From positions 2,355,524-2,419,523 of the forward strand of contig WBMQ01000004.1 in assembly GCA_016630905.1 (NCBI GenBank): a stretch of 64,000 nt of DNA. Direction: 5' to 3'. Under the pieces are notes generated by a model. That model was not told the DNA's origin. It saw only the letters and a list, made by a program, of their open reading frames with translations, and did no database searches. The DNA is from Capillidium heterosporum. Its lineage: Eukaryota; Entomophthoromycota; Entomophthoromycetes; Entomophthorales; Capillidiaceae. A program made the translations under genes and the position numbers. Shown in pieces: positions 1 through 11,673 of this stretch; position 1 is the stretch's first letter; each line of letters starts with the position of its first letter.

Positions 1-3000
1 AATAGTAGAGAATTTTCAAAACTTTCTCTTGCATTGTAATGGCTAAATCAGTTCCGGTTTTAGCTATATTATATGCAAGGACACTGCTAAATTGAAATAA
101 ACGTCTTTTGGCAGTTTAAATTCATTAATCTCCAGATTCACAACACTATAACTTTTTACCTTATACTATTAGTGGCAAATGCATTGAATTCTGAAGTATT
201 TCATACTAGCATCGATAAGTTTACTTACAAATAAAACGAGTGTAAATTAATTGTATACATAATATAATAATGTAATAACTGAGTGAAAACTCGCTTAATA
301 TAAAATATTTGAAGTAGAATTTATTTAATTTAATATTACATTGAAAAATTAAATAATGGTTATACCAAATAGTAAATAATTGAGGAAATCAAGTTGGAAT
401 TCATAATATTCTGATCCATTTCAATTATTATTTAACATTTAACTCTAGAATATTTAAACTTAATATACAGGAATCAATATTGATACGTCTAGTTTATATT
501 TTTTAGAAAATTTGTATATATATTTGAGCTAGCACTAGCTAATACGTTTTTATTCGTACAACACCAGATAACATCAGTTCTGATCAGGTGCTTTTTTAAA
601 TGCTAGTATATGAACTTTGATAATATTTATTTCTTCTCTGATTCTTCCAGTGCTACTTAGAAAACAGCCTGTAATAATTCAGGAGTTAGCTGTTATTTGT
701 TGATTTTATCCAATTAATGCGTTATGAAGAAACGAGAACTACTAAAAATATTCTACAAAATCATTGTGTATTACCACCAAAAGTGTTCTAAAGCAGATAA
801 ATATTAAAATTGGCTTATTGAACTATTCCATAATTGATATTTTAGTTTTCTTCTAGAGATTATCTAAAATATCCGCTTGATATCAAAAGTTCAAGTTGTT
901 TTTATGGTAAATGTAATTAAATCCTTTGCCTGACATTAATAAAAATGCATAACATAAATTTCTTTATTTTGCGTTATATTGCTACAAATTTAGTTAATTA
1001 CAAAGTAAAACTAATTTTGATACTATACTTAAAAATACCTTTAGATTGAATTTAACGTATCAACTACCCATTTTGATTATTAAATTTTAGTTAATGTAAA
1101 TATATGCTTTAATATTTTATACAGCTTTCACTAACATTTCGTGTAACAAACTGTTACAAGATATTAGTAAAAAATGAATAGAACGTGCAAAGTATGATAT
1201 AAAAAGGAAGTTTAGATTAGTATTAGTTGTTGGCTTTGCTAATAATAATCAAAAGTAGAACAAGTGCTAAAGTTGAATTTTTACAAATTAGTTATTTAAA
1301 TGGAATATTTAGTTAAAAATAATACTTATTAAAAGAATGTAGTGTTGGAATCATTTAAACTAGTATAAAATATTGGTTTAGTTTAAAAATATTAGTATAT
1401 TAAAATCTGAGAATTTAATCAAATAGTATATATATAAATTAGGAATATATTCCAAATACCTTTTATAATTTCGATAAAACTCTAGAAATTGTCTAAAGTA
1501 GTTTTCCAAACAATATTCAATTCACTTCAAATTAACATAAAATAGCATCAAATGACAGATATTTGAAAGGATGCGTTACTTCAAAACTCTTATTTTTTGG
1601 AGAACCTAGTATAGCAATGAAACAAGATATTTTGGTAAAACTACTCGTACTATTTAATGTTTTTAAAACATTGGTTTAATTCTTTATGATTGCAAATATT
1701 ACAATGCTATTTAAGCGTCTTTAAGCTATTCTTACCATCTATAAACTAAATACTTTAACGAATTGTGTAAATTTTACCTATTTAATTTTCACATTATATA
1801 TAGTAAAAGATTGTTTTAGATTTAAAGTACAGTTAATGGTATACAAAGTAACACTAGGTTAGTAGCTTATTTCTGAAAGTGCTCAATACCATAATGCATT
1901 CCATAATTACTAATTATTATAGCTTAGCTTAATTCATGTGCCGTCCAATCTAGTTATTTTGGTTATATTTATCCAATAAACCCTACCATTGTTATAATTG
2001 CTATGCTTAGTACAAGTATTTAGTTAATTTGTTTATATTTAAATTTTGAGTAATGACAACTTGAGATAGGAATACTTAATACAATGTATATATGTCTACA
2101 TTAAGCTTAGAAGCATACTTTATTATGTTATTTAATTTAGAGTAGATGCAACAATTTTGTGAACTGGGATAGTATGATAATTTTCCTTATAAGCTATCAG
2201 ATAGAGGATTGTTTTATCATAGGTGTCTTGAAATATTCATTAATAATAGTTCTTTAATGGTAGAATTGTTAGGATGATTTTGTATGATTTACAATTTAGT
2301 GCTGAATATTGGTAGGTTATGAATGTCTTTAATGAATGGCTGATTTTTAGAAGTGACCAAAAGTAGTTTTTCCAAGCTAAAATATTGATGGCTAATTAAA
2401 CGCTTTGGTAATATTTTAGCTTTGATTTAAGTAAATTTAAAATGTTAGGTTTCAGCAAGTAATACAATAATAAATAATATGGCGCTGGTGCAATATACTT
2501 GTAGGATTTGCTTGATTGTAAACAAATACTGAAATCAAAATCAAACTTTAGGATTACTTGTAACTAAAACTGGTTTAAATCTATATTGCAGAAAAGTTTA
2601 TTTAATACTATTCAACTTATATCTTTATAAAACCAAAGCTATTTCAAACTGTTTGTTCAGAACTAATAGCTTATTTCGCAAAAATGTTAGTTCACTCCAA
2701 ATAACTAAATATTGAGTTTGAACTAACTTGAACAAAAGCACTTTTATTCAGTTACTATTTAAAATATCCAATTATTAAACCCAAATCTATTTTTCAGCAA
2801 ATCTAGCTTAAATATATTAAATGTTTACTCCAATCTCCAATTTTTAACCCATAAGTATAAAAGATTGATTTTATTAACTATTCCTTTAATTTAGTTATTT
2901 GGATTGGTTTATTTTTAAGCATGCCTGATTATATTCCTAATCTAGGTTAGATTTGATTAGTTATTATCGAATATGTTAATTAATAAACGTATCTGCTAAA

Positions 3001-4190
3001 CTACTATTAGCTAGTCTAATTGTTACTACCAAAGGTTGATATTTGGCACTATAAATTTAATAAATTCACAAAAACTAAAATGCTTTTTATTAGGTAGAAT
3101 TTACATGCTAGGTTACATACCCTTATTTGAATTTCAAAGTATAGTATGAATTATTTAAAGTTGAACTTCATACTTCAACAAAATTGGTTTGTTCGACTTG
3201 TAATTGTAAATTCTTTTGAAATACTAGTGTTCTGCTTATTGTGAAAAGCTTGTTAATTTTAAAGTAATCAAGTTTCCAAATGCTTTTTGCCTAAAAATAG
3301 TGCTCTAAATTCTCAAACTAAAATAAATATAGTATAAATATTTTTAAATATAACTATCCACAAGTTAATATTGTTTATTAAAGACAAGGCTCTTAAGCCT
3401 GGTATATTTAGGTTTAGAGTTTCTAAAATTAGGATAGTGCTAGTATTCTGATACCTATACTTTTTATAAATTTGATATTGGTTTAAGTTTAATTAAATTT
3501 TGATAGCATCAAATTAAAAGTACTATTTATTAAGCATATTAATATTGTTAAATCCAATTTGTAAGAATTAGTTAAATATTCCTTAATTGTAAATCCCAGC
3601 AAATTGCTATCAAATAATACTTTATTACTAATTAGCTAATTTTAATTAAATTAAGTATAGTTCAAGATGAACTATTAATTCCAAAATTTATAAACTCATT
3701 AGTACTATAATTCATATTATTGTACCTATTTAACTACCTTTCTATTTCGATCAAACAGTTGTATTAGTACTATATAATCCTTATACTATCAAACCTATGA
3801 TTCTATATTTAGTATTTTAGGTTAATTTAGCTCTCTAGATAAGTTGTATATCGAACATTGGTTTAATTTTATTTTGTAGGCAGCATACAACTATACAGCT
3901 ATTCGACAATACACTTTGGGTTACACAATTTACCTATCCTTTTCTACATTTTATATTTTTGCACTTGGATTTTGTTATACTAATCAACTGCAAGTTCGCT
4001 AAACACCTGATATTAATTTCTCATTAAGGATGCATGCTTGGTTTTGATTTAATTTCGGATTCTCTAACTTTTATTTTGCAGATAAAGTACTAGCTTCTGG
4101 AGAAAATAACTGCAACTGAGACAGATCTTTTGTTTATTAGAAAAAAACCTACTTGCTGCCAAGTTACGCCTTATTCCTTAGTATGGCATA
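1..4190. other. AT-rich gene desert, not obviously RIP-treated
   Basis: I see no plausible gene, no RNA gene and no repeat of the LTR families found further right. The composition is strongly AT-rich, but CA and TG dinucleotides are still common throughout. This separates it from the adjoining repeat block, where they almost vanish. It could be old intergenic DNA or a long regulatory or 3' region of a gene beyond the left edge. The boundary at about 4190 is judged by eye. Confidence 0.5.
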
Positions 4191-4480
4191 TATATTAAAG
4201 TTCTAGATAAATAAAAGAGTAGTGCAAAAGGAAAGAGAAAAAAGAAAAGGAAAAAGGGTTTTCTAAATTGTTTTCATTAGAGTTTTCTTAGTAATTTTAT
4301 TAAAGCTATACTAAGATTTTTCTTTTGGATTTTCTTAGTTTCTAGATTTAAGCCTGAATTAATTTAACTAAATATTTTAAAATACTCAGCTTATAGTTTT
4401 GTAGAAACTGAGAATATTTATTAGTATTAACAAAACTAATGCATCTGTATTAGCTAGTTCATAACATAATTAAATATGCT
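4090..4480 (-). repeat. Decayed fragment resembling repeat family C
   Basis: The stretch around 4390-4440 resembles the reverse complement of the family C repeat at 6564-7230, in the segment around the CTCAATCCCTGCAAAACCAC-like motif. The purine-rich run at 4205-4260 resembles the one at 16725-16940. It is a heavily decayed fragment with unclear ends. Confidence 0.3.
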
Positions 4481-4836
4481 ACATTTTATGCTAAATTCAC
4501 TTGACTAAGAGCTTAAGCAATTAATTAATATATATTTTAGCTTAGAAAAAGTATAATTTAGTAGTTTATAGGTAAGTGCTTTTCTAACAAACTAGAAGAT
4601 CTATATTATATTATAGTTGTCTGCTATAGTAACTAAAATTGATTTTATTTGTAGAATAGCAATTGGAGAACTTATAACTAAGTCTAAACAAAAGATATAT
4701 TAGTAGTATAAATTTAAGCTTAGATAAAAGTGTATTGTTGATTAAAATAGCAATAAATATATTAGTAATTTAAAGTATAGAAAAAATTAAATATATAGTA
4801 TATTATTAAATAGTAGCATAGTTATAGATTATATAA

Positions 4837-5400
4837 TGTTGGCTAGTCGCCCTTGCTGAGTATCTGGCTGCTGGCTAGAACTTCCAGTTGATAAGTTTTG
4901 GCCAAATTTGATGAGTCCTTTAGTATGGAGCATAGTATGTATATTATGTCATGGACTGGCTAATATAGACATGGTCGAATCTCTTACAACCAATAAAACT
5001 ACTCAAAACTCTTAATCCCTGCAAAACCACTGGTTAAGAATCTTTAAATGTTTAATTAAACTAATCTGACTCAATATATATTCTTCAAATCTTAAAGACT
5101 TAATATGAAAAAAACAATCAGAATCCTTCAAGCTCTTTAAAATCCACAATTAAAAAGAAAACTCTCTTCTCTTTCTGTGTAAGTTTCGATATATATATCA
5201 AAGCTCCAAAGAGAATCATAGCATGATCTTCTATAGAAATATTCTTTCCAACAAAGGGGTCCGAATAAGGGAGAAATAATGATATGTAGCCTGCAGCATT
5301 TTGTTATGTGGTGATGCTATTGTGAGTTACTTGCAAAAAAGGAAAAATCGTCTAATCATCTGATTTATGACTTAGCTAGAGAACTAAGTTAATGTACAAT
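4837..5400 (+). repeat. Repeat family C, copy 1
   Basis: This begins TGTTGGCTAGTCGCC and aligns along several hundred bases with the copy starting at 6564. Shared landmarks are the TGGCTAG...TTGCTGAGT start, GAGTCCTTTGG/AGTATGG, CTAATATAGACATGG, and a late ATATATATC segment. No coding region is visible and the 3' end is uncertain. The TG start suggests another LTR-like family, but I could not find a matching end and target duplication. Confidence 0.45.
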
Positions 5401-5747
5401 AGCTAAGATTGTTAAGATTTTTATTATTAAGTTATAGGCTTATTTTTTCTTTATGCCTTTCTTTTTGCAACTTTTCTTATTAACTTTGGCTATTTAGTCC
5501 TTAATCTATAACTATTTAGCTACCAATTTACTTTATATTTTTAATTATTTTTTTAGTATATAAAAGATCCTAGTATTCTAACATTAGTAAATTTATTAGT
5601 AATTATTAGTACTATTATAGCCTTTTCTAGCTAAATTTAATAAAAATCTAATTAATAAAGTAGTTTAGACTATAAATATATTCTATTTAATTTAGCCATT
5701 ATTATAATATTAAAAAGCTACTTAAATACTTTAATTATTATCTAAAG

Positions 5748-5963
5748 TTAATATTTAATGTTGGTGTAGGGAAGCCTCTCTAGGAGTACAGGGCTAGGCT
5801 TAAGGTAAGCCAACTTAGTGGTGATCACACCAATAAAACTAAAGAAGCTCAACGCCATTGCTTTAACAGCTGAGATTTTAGTGGAAATCTGAACCCAAAG
5901 TCGGTTCATGAAAACAAACGAGGCCACAGTCGTGATGAGGCCAAGGAGGGCGGTAATATCCAT
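5748..5963 (-). CDS. Small hydrophobic ORF at the 3' end of an LTR (71 aa)
   Basis: The ORF starts MDITALLGLITTVASFVF and has two hydrophobic stretches (about residues 4-20 and 34-48) separated by a polar segment with RLW. It opens just downstream of the LTR's presumed transcription start and reads across the LTR end into flanking DNA. A related reading frame sits at the same place in the diverged family D LTR at 9088-9276, sharing the M..T.LL.L start, RLW and a later S.Y/FIGV-like block. The family is unknown to me. It could be a leader peptide, a small membrane protein, or a chance frame. It is listed because of the cross-subfamily resemblance. Confidence 0.35.
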   Translation of the reverse strand: MDITALLGLITTVASFVFMNRLWVQISTKISAVKAMALSFFSFIGVITTKLAYLKPSPVLLERLPYTNIKY

Positions 5964-6563
5964 TGGGTTCTAGTACTTAATTTCGTCTAATCGGCTCTAA
6001 TCCTAATTCGGAGCGATTCTAATCTGATGCTATTCTGTGAATCCTAAGCTAATCCTAAGCTATCCTTGATCCAATGCTATTCTGTATATCAACTTTAGGC
6101 TACTCTAAGTTGGCAATATTCTGGTTCAACTCCTAGCTAATTCAACGGTTACAGGAAATCGGGTCTAATCGGCATGCAGTGATTATAACAAAGGGAAATT
6201 GAAATATTTATTATGAGATAATCACTTGTCGAAAAGTTACACAAGTCAGAGGGGTTTATATAGGGGCAGGAGATGAGGAACGACGGGATGATAGAGATGC
6301 CGATGACCAGTCCTTCATTAGGCAAATGGTGTATATCCATCACGCTTTGAGGGTGGACCAGGAGAATCCATTAGTGATATGTCATGATCTAATACGTTAA
6401 TTGTTATTCAGTTCAAGTGGAGACTCTGCCTTTTTGTGATTACTTATTAAGTGACTGAGACCTAATCTATTGCAAGGTTGAAACAGTATTAGAACTACAG
6501 TTCTCACAGCTAGAAGGGTTATCAAGCTGATTCTCTAGAGAAGCCATCTGAGGTTTCGTTACA
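5759..6563 (-). mobile_element. Solo-LTR-like element, family F (least decayed)
   Basis: On the minus strand it starts TGTAACGAAACC and ends CACCAACA, about 805 bp. A TATA box (CCCCTATATAAACCCC on the minus strand, near 6250-6270) is followed by a leader and then by a 71-codon hydrophobic ORF (5748-5963) that runs to the LTR end. This is the usual U3-TATA-R-U5 order of an LTR. It has more GC and more CA/TG than the other copies, so it looks youngest. It abuts the family C copy at 6564. The flanks do not show a convincing 5-bp duplication, so it may have been trimmed or rearranged. No gag or pol region is present. Confidence 0.55.
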
Positions 6564-7235
6564 GCTGGCTAGTTGCTCTTGCTGAGTGTCTAACCACTGG
6601 CTAGGACTTCTAGTTGATTGGGTTCAGCCAAACTTGGTGAGTCCTTTGGCATGGGACGTGATATGTGTATTGTGTTGTGGGCTGACTAATATAGACATGG
6701 TTGATTCCTCTACAACCAATGAAAGTACTAAAAATTCTCAATCCCTGCAAAAACCACTGGCTAAAAACCTTTAAACATTTAATAAAACTAATCCAACTTA
6801 ATATACAATCTTAGAACCTTAAAGACCTCAAACCACAAAATACTAAAATCCTCTATGTTTTCAAAATCCTTAATTCTAAGAAAAACCTGTCTCTTCTTCC
6901 TGTATGAAAGGTATGGTATATATATCATAGCTTTGGGGATAGTTATAACTTACCGATATGTAAGTAGATATTTCTTTTACAAGGGGGTAGACATGTGTTT
7001 TAGTCATAGTAGTCCATCCTTAAAGTTTAGATCCCATGATTTGTACAGCTGATTAGTATGGTAGAACTGGTCATCTAGTAATTAAAGTAAGTCTTTAGTA
7101 AAAGATAAAGTTTATAACCCAAAGCACATTGTTGGGATGTAGTATAAATGTAAGCTAACTATGAAAAATAAAATAAATTTATAATTACTCTACAATTTAG
7201 TTAAAGAGCTAAGTTGACATTTAATATTCTATCTT
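6564..7235 (+). repeat. Repeat family C, copy 2
   Basis: This is the longest and best-preserved copy of family C, matching 4837-5400 and, in reverse, parts of 12215-12338 and 16190-17285. It contains CTGGCTAGGACTTCTAG, GAGTCCTTTGGCATGG, CTAATATAGACATGG and a TATGGTATATATATCATA palindrome-like segment. Short open frames inside it (6586-6774 and 6855-7052) are not matched as protein in the other copies, so I do not call them genes. The 3' limit near 7235 is approximate. Confidence 0.45.
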
Positions 7236-7529
7236 ACTAATTTTAGCTATTTTTAACTATTTAATTACATTTTCTAATTTATAAATAGAATATTATTCTT
7301 AGTAAAGCTTTTAGTTTACTAGTATTATATTGGTATATAGTTTAAATTCTTTACTTTTTTAGCTTGTTATTTTCTTTTAATTTTACCTTTTTATAATATT
7401 TATAGTAATATAATACTTTATATAAAACTAAAAAGTACTATTAAGTCTAATTAATAAAAGTATTATACTACAAGTATATAATAAAATAGATAAGAAAAGT
7501 AGAACTTATACAACTAACTATATTGATAT

Positions 7530-8187
7530 TATTGGGAAATACTTATCAAAAATACTTATTAGTAGAAGTTAGGCTAAGTAGCAATAATAATTAATACTTT
7601 ATAAAAGCTAAAAAAGTGATAAAAAAGCTATATAAGAAGGAAATTTATATTTAAAGTATAATCCAAAAGCGGTAAGTAGATAGAAATACTCTGATTATAA
7701 CTATAAGACTAAGGAATAAAGTTAAATTTATTAGTTTAAATTGAGTTCTAAGATTTAATTTAGGTTAATACAACTTTTAATCTTAGAAGAATACAAATTC
7801 TTAGTCTTAAATTATACTATATAGGAAGTCTATACTATGCTAATAGCAGAAGAAAATATTAAATGATTTAAGATGTTTATTTAATAATTATTTAACCTAC
7901 TATTAAGTTTACTATAAACCTTATATATATAGCTTATCTTTAGTAGTAAATATTCTAAATACTAGTAATTAATGTTAATTTAAGCTTTAGTATCAAAATC
8001 TATTAGGTTTTTAAAAAAAATCATTATTAGCTTTAAAAGTATAAGAATTTAAAAGTAGCTAGTACAAAGTTAATTACTTAATTTCTAAATTTAATAAGGA
8101 AATATTAACTAGTTATCTAAGTTTAGATATAATTTGAGTTTTAGTTATTAAGTAAAATTATAGCTTATTTAGAAATATTTACTTACA
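7530..8187 (-). mobile_element. Solo-LTR-like element, family A/E
   Basis: On the minus strand it starts TGTAAGTAAATA and ends near TTTCCCAATA, about 658 bp. It is flanked by GATAT (7525-7529) and GATAG (8188-8192), an imperfect 5-bp target duplication. It aligns with the family A LTRs at 14628 and 55362 over the AAAGACAAG, TATATAAGG and TTCTGCTATT.GCATAGTATAGACT blocks. It is old and strongly decayed in the RIP style. There is no internal region. Confidence 0.6.
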
Positions 8188-8569
8188 GATAGTATAAATT
8201 ATTTAAAAAAGTAAGTTTAAAGAAAAGTAAAAAAGTAAAAAAATTTAGATATAAAGTTATTTATTTTTATATTTCAATAAAAGAATAAAGTTTAAAATAA
8301 ATAATTAAACTTTAGAAAGAAAAATAAGTTTATAATTAAAATATAATAGATATAATAACTTTAGCTATTAAAATGTTAATTATTCAATTATAAATTAACT
8401 TTTTCTATTTTCTATTAGTACTTTTCTTATTAATTTCAATATTTTAATACTTTACTTAAAATTATTAGTAATACTTAATATAAATATATATTCTTTTAGC
8501 TAAACTTGGCTAAATTTCAAGTAATTTATAAATAGAAATCTAATTCTTTTAATATAACTATTGCTAAAG

Positions 8570-9291
8570 TATAAGGAAATACTTCTAATTAGCTGTAGCT
8601 TTACTTAATAACTAAAATTCAGTTTTACATTCTGGACATATAGATTACCAGTTTGGCATCGATCCTAGTAATGCTAAAAGTTCTTTTTTCTTTAGCATGA
8701 ATTAAGCATTTTATTTAGCATTGACAGTCTTTAAATCAATCTTGTTATTTTTAGAGTTAATGATAAATGCCTAGAAAATAAGAGAAATAGTATTACTGAA
8801 GGATTAGGGAAAATATCAATTACCAGTACTCAAAGGACCAACTACTAAGGACAAGTCACCTATATAAGACCCATGGTGAACTTAGTAGGAGGTCAAGTTA
8901 TTATTAAATAAACGTATTGAATCATTTGATATTTCTTCTGCTATTGGCATAGTATAGACTCCCTGCATAGTATAACGTAGAACTGATAATCGGCATCCCT
9001 CGACAGTAGAGAGTTGCACTGATCTGAACCAAACAATAGAACTGAACCGAATTGATCTGAACTAAATCCTAGAACCCTCCTGAACCAATGAACCCGACTG
9101 TGCTCCTTAGCCTGATGGCTACTCTTAGAGTATTCCTATCTGCCCACCGTCTCTGGATTAGGCTACAAGCACAAGCCTTCTCCTTATATAGCCTTATAGT
9201 CAATGTTCTTAGCCTTTATGGAGTCCTGGCTACCATTGCTCCCTGGCTAACCTCAGCTAATAAATGTTCCTTATAGACATTTTCCAACATA
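8570..9291 (+). mobile_element. Solo-LTR-like element, family D, with perfect 5-bp target duplication
   Basis: It is 722 bp, ends in TTTTCCAACA, and is flanked on both sides by TAAAG (8565-8569 and 9292-9296). A TATA-like CCTATATAAGACC lies near 8850-8870, followed by the block TTCTGCTATTGGCATAGTAT and a small ORF (9088-9276) ending just before the element end. The second family D copy at 57139-57860 has the same length. It is a single LTR with no gag-pol interior. It is moderately decayed, less so than its neighbours. Confidence 0.72.
9088..9276 (+). CDS. Small hydrophobic ORF inside the family D LTR (62 aa)
   Basis: The ORF starts MNPTVLLSLMATLRVFLSAH, continues with RLWIRLQAQA, and has a second hydrophobic stretch before ending 12 bases short of the LTR end. 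Position and residue pattern match the ORF at 5748-5963 in family F, although the DNA of the two LTRs is very different. Family A LTRs at 14628 and 55362 carry a clearly related sequence at the same place (starting MDLTT), no longer intact. It may encode a small membrane peptide from the LTR transcript. Whether it is ever translated cannot be seen here. Confidence 0.35.
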   Translation: MNPTVLLSLMATLRVFLSAHRLWIRLQAQAFSLYSLIVNVLSLYGVLATIAPWLTSANKCSL

Positions 9292-9414
9292 AAGTATTAA
9301 AAATATTAAATTTTTTTTTATTGCTATCCAAAAAAGTATTTTAATAATATTCTACCTTGCTATTTATAACTATTATTTAACCTAATTTTGTTTTTTACTA
9401 TAATTATTGTTTAT

Positions 9415-9828
9415 AAAAAAATTTTCTAATTAGCTATAGCTTTACTTAATAATTAAAATTTAGTTTTATATTTTAATCTTATAGATTACTAGTTTGGTAT
9501 TAATCCTAGCAATGCTAAAAGTTCTTTTTTCTTTAGTATGAATTAAGCATTTTATTTAGCATTAACTGTTTTTAGATCAACTTTAGCATTTCTTAAATTA
9601 GTAACAAATGCTTAGAAAATAATAAGAATAGTAGTACTAATAAATTAAAAAAATAGTAATTACTAGTATTTAAAGTACCAATTACTAAAGACAAGTTATT
9701 TATATAAGGCCTATAGTAAACTTAGTAGTAGAATAAGTAATTATTAAATAAATATATTAAATCATTTGATATTTCTTTTACTATTGGAATAATATAAACT
9801 CTTTATATAGTATAATGTAAAACTAATA
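9415..9828 (+). mobile_element. Family D LTR, 5' portion, cut off by the next element
   Basis: It follows the family D order (TTTACTTAATAA.TAAAATTTAG, AATGCTAAAAGTTCTTTTTTC, AAGCATTTTATTTAGCATT, ATATAAGGCC, CTATTGGAATAATATAAACT) and stops where the reverse-oriented element at 9829 begins. The 3' part, including the small-ORF region, is not seen on the other side. Confidence 0.5.
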
Positions 9829-10482
9829 TGTTAGGAAACATCCACCAAAAATACTTATTAATAAGAGTTAACTAAGTAGTAATAGTAACTAGTACTCTAT
9901 AAAGGTTAAGGAAGTTAATATAAAAGTTATACAAAAAGGATAATTATGCCTAAAGTTGGATCTAAAGGTAGTAAGTAGATAGGACTACTCTAACTATAGC
10001 TATAAAACTAAAAAATATAGTTAAATCTATTGTTTAGCTTAAGTTTTCAGATTTGGTTTAGTTTAGGTTATTGATTTAGGTTAAGTCAATGTAACTCTTA
10101 GTCTTAAAGAAATGCAAATTATTAGTTTTTAATTATACTATGCAAAGAGTCTATATTATGCTAATAGCAAAAGAAAAATATCAAATATTTAATATATTTA
10201 TTTAATAATTACTTAACCTACTACTAAGTTTACTATAGGCCTTATATAGGTAACTTGTCTTTAGTAGTAAATATTCTAGATTGTGGTGATTAGTAGTTAT
10301 CTAAACTCCAATATTATAACTTATTTGGTTTTTCTAAAAGATAATTGTGATCTTTAAAAAGTGCAAGAAATGAGATATAGTAATTATAAGGTTGATTACT
10401 TAATTCCTATTATAAAGGTATTTCTAGACTTAAATTCAGTTTATAGGTAAAACTACAGCTAATCTAGAAATATTTCCTTATA
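9829..10482 (-). mobile_element. Solo-LTR-like element, family A/E, old copy
   Basis: In reverse orientation it matches the family A LTRs from the TTCCTAACA-like end (9829) to the TATAAGGAAATATTTCTAGAT-like start (10482). It contains the AAAGACAAG, TATATAAGGCCTATAG and TTGCTATTAGCATAATATAGACTC blocks. It lies directly against a truncated family D copy on the left and a family B 3' portion on the right. A matching target duplication was not found. It is strongly decayed. Confidence 0.55.
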
Positions 10483-10487
10483 CTTAC

Positions 10488-10798
10488 TAGCCTACTTCTA
10501 TCTTTAATTTAAATATAATAGTATTAGTTATTTTCTAACCTTTATTTAATAAGTTTTTTTTAGTTTAGCTTTAATTTATATTTAAGCCTTTATATATTTT
10601 CTTTATCCTTTTCTAAAACTAAAACATAATTACTATTATATAAGTATTTTTTATAATATATTTTCTTTACTTAGCTATCTGATTTATTCTTTAAAAAATC
10701 TAAGTTTTTATTATTAATATAGTAGTAACTATTAACTTTACTTTTCTTATTTATTATATTATTAGCTAGATCTAATAATACTTTTTTAAACCTTATAC
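10488..10798 (+). mobile_element. Family B element, 3' portion
   Basis: It matches the 3' third of the long family B copy at 12361-13289 (reverse complement), including TTTATATATTTTCTTTATCC, TACTTAGCTATCTGATTTA, TAATATAGTAGTAACTATTAA and the family end AATAATACTTTTTTAAACCTTATA. The 5' part is missing at the junction with the preceding element. Confidence 0.45.
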
Positions 10799-11370
10799 TT
10801 AGTAATAAATACTATATTTAAATACTTTTACCATTTATAATAGCTAGATTAAATATAAATTACTACTTTTTATTAAATATTAAATAAAGTAATACTATTA
10901 AAATTTATCCATTAAATGCTATATTACTAATTATTCAAGTTTTTAAATAGTAATTAAAACTAAAAAAATTTAAAAAATCAATTAATCTAAAAATGGATTT
11001 ATGACTAAAATAGTCATAAATTAAAGATATAATAAAAAAAATAAATAGAATAAGTTTATAGCTTAGTAGTAAAAATTATAATAACTAATTAAAATATTAA
11101 TAAAAAACTATAAAGTAGTAATATTAGAAAATATAAAGTAAATCTAGTTTATAAGTTAGCAATAAAAATTTATAATAACTAAAATTATTATAATACTAAT
11201 AAATAAAGGTAGTTACTAAAAATATTTTTATTTTTAATTAACTATTTTATAAATTATATTTTTGCTAAGTTTAGCTAAAAAAACTAATAATAATATTAAC
11301 TACTATTAATATACTAATCCTTACTACTAAGTTATAAATTAATTTTGTTTATTTATTTTTTTACTACTAT
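10799..11370. other. Extremely AT-rich, CA/TG-depleted DNA, unassigned
   Basis: Whole 60-base lines (for example 11041-11100) contain no CA and no TG, the extreme end of a RIP-like composition. No gene is visible and I could not assign the stretch to a repeat family. It is presumably the remains of older repeats. Confidence 0.4.
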
Positions 11371-11673
11371 ATTACTAATGTTTTCTTTATCAATATCTTA
11401 ACTAATAATTATTTTTAGTTATAACTCTATTTTACTTTATAAAGTTTAATTAATTACTTTGAATTTTACTTTTTTACTTAAATATAAAGATAAATAAACT
11501 TATATTTAAATTAGTTTTTAAAAGTATTAAAGATATTTAAGCCTTTTAACTATTATTAAAATAAAAATTTCAAGAATATTCTACTTTACTATTTATAGCT
11601 ATTGCTTATCTTTTAATTTCTATCTTTAACTATAGCAATTATAATAGCTTAATTTTATTTTTTAGTTTATATA
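11371..11673 (+). mobile_element. Family B fragment interrupted by a family A/E LTR
   Basis: The segment 11575-11673 matches the family B block TTACTATTT..TAGCTATT.CTT..CTTTTAAT..CTAACTATAGCTATTATAA. It ends where a family A/E start appears at 11674. The left limit is approximate because of heavy decay. Confidence 0.35.

Noticed and set aside
6586-7052. Open frames of 62 and 65 codons in repeat family C
   Set aside because: The other family C copies do not conserve them as protein, and they lie in decayed repeat sequence.
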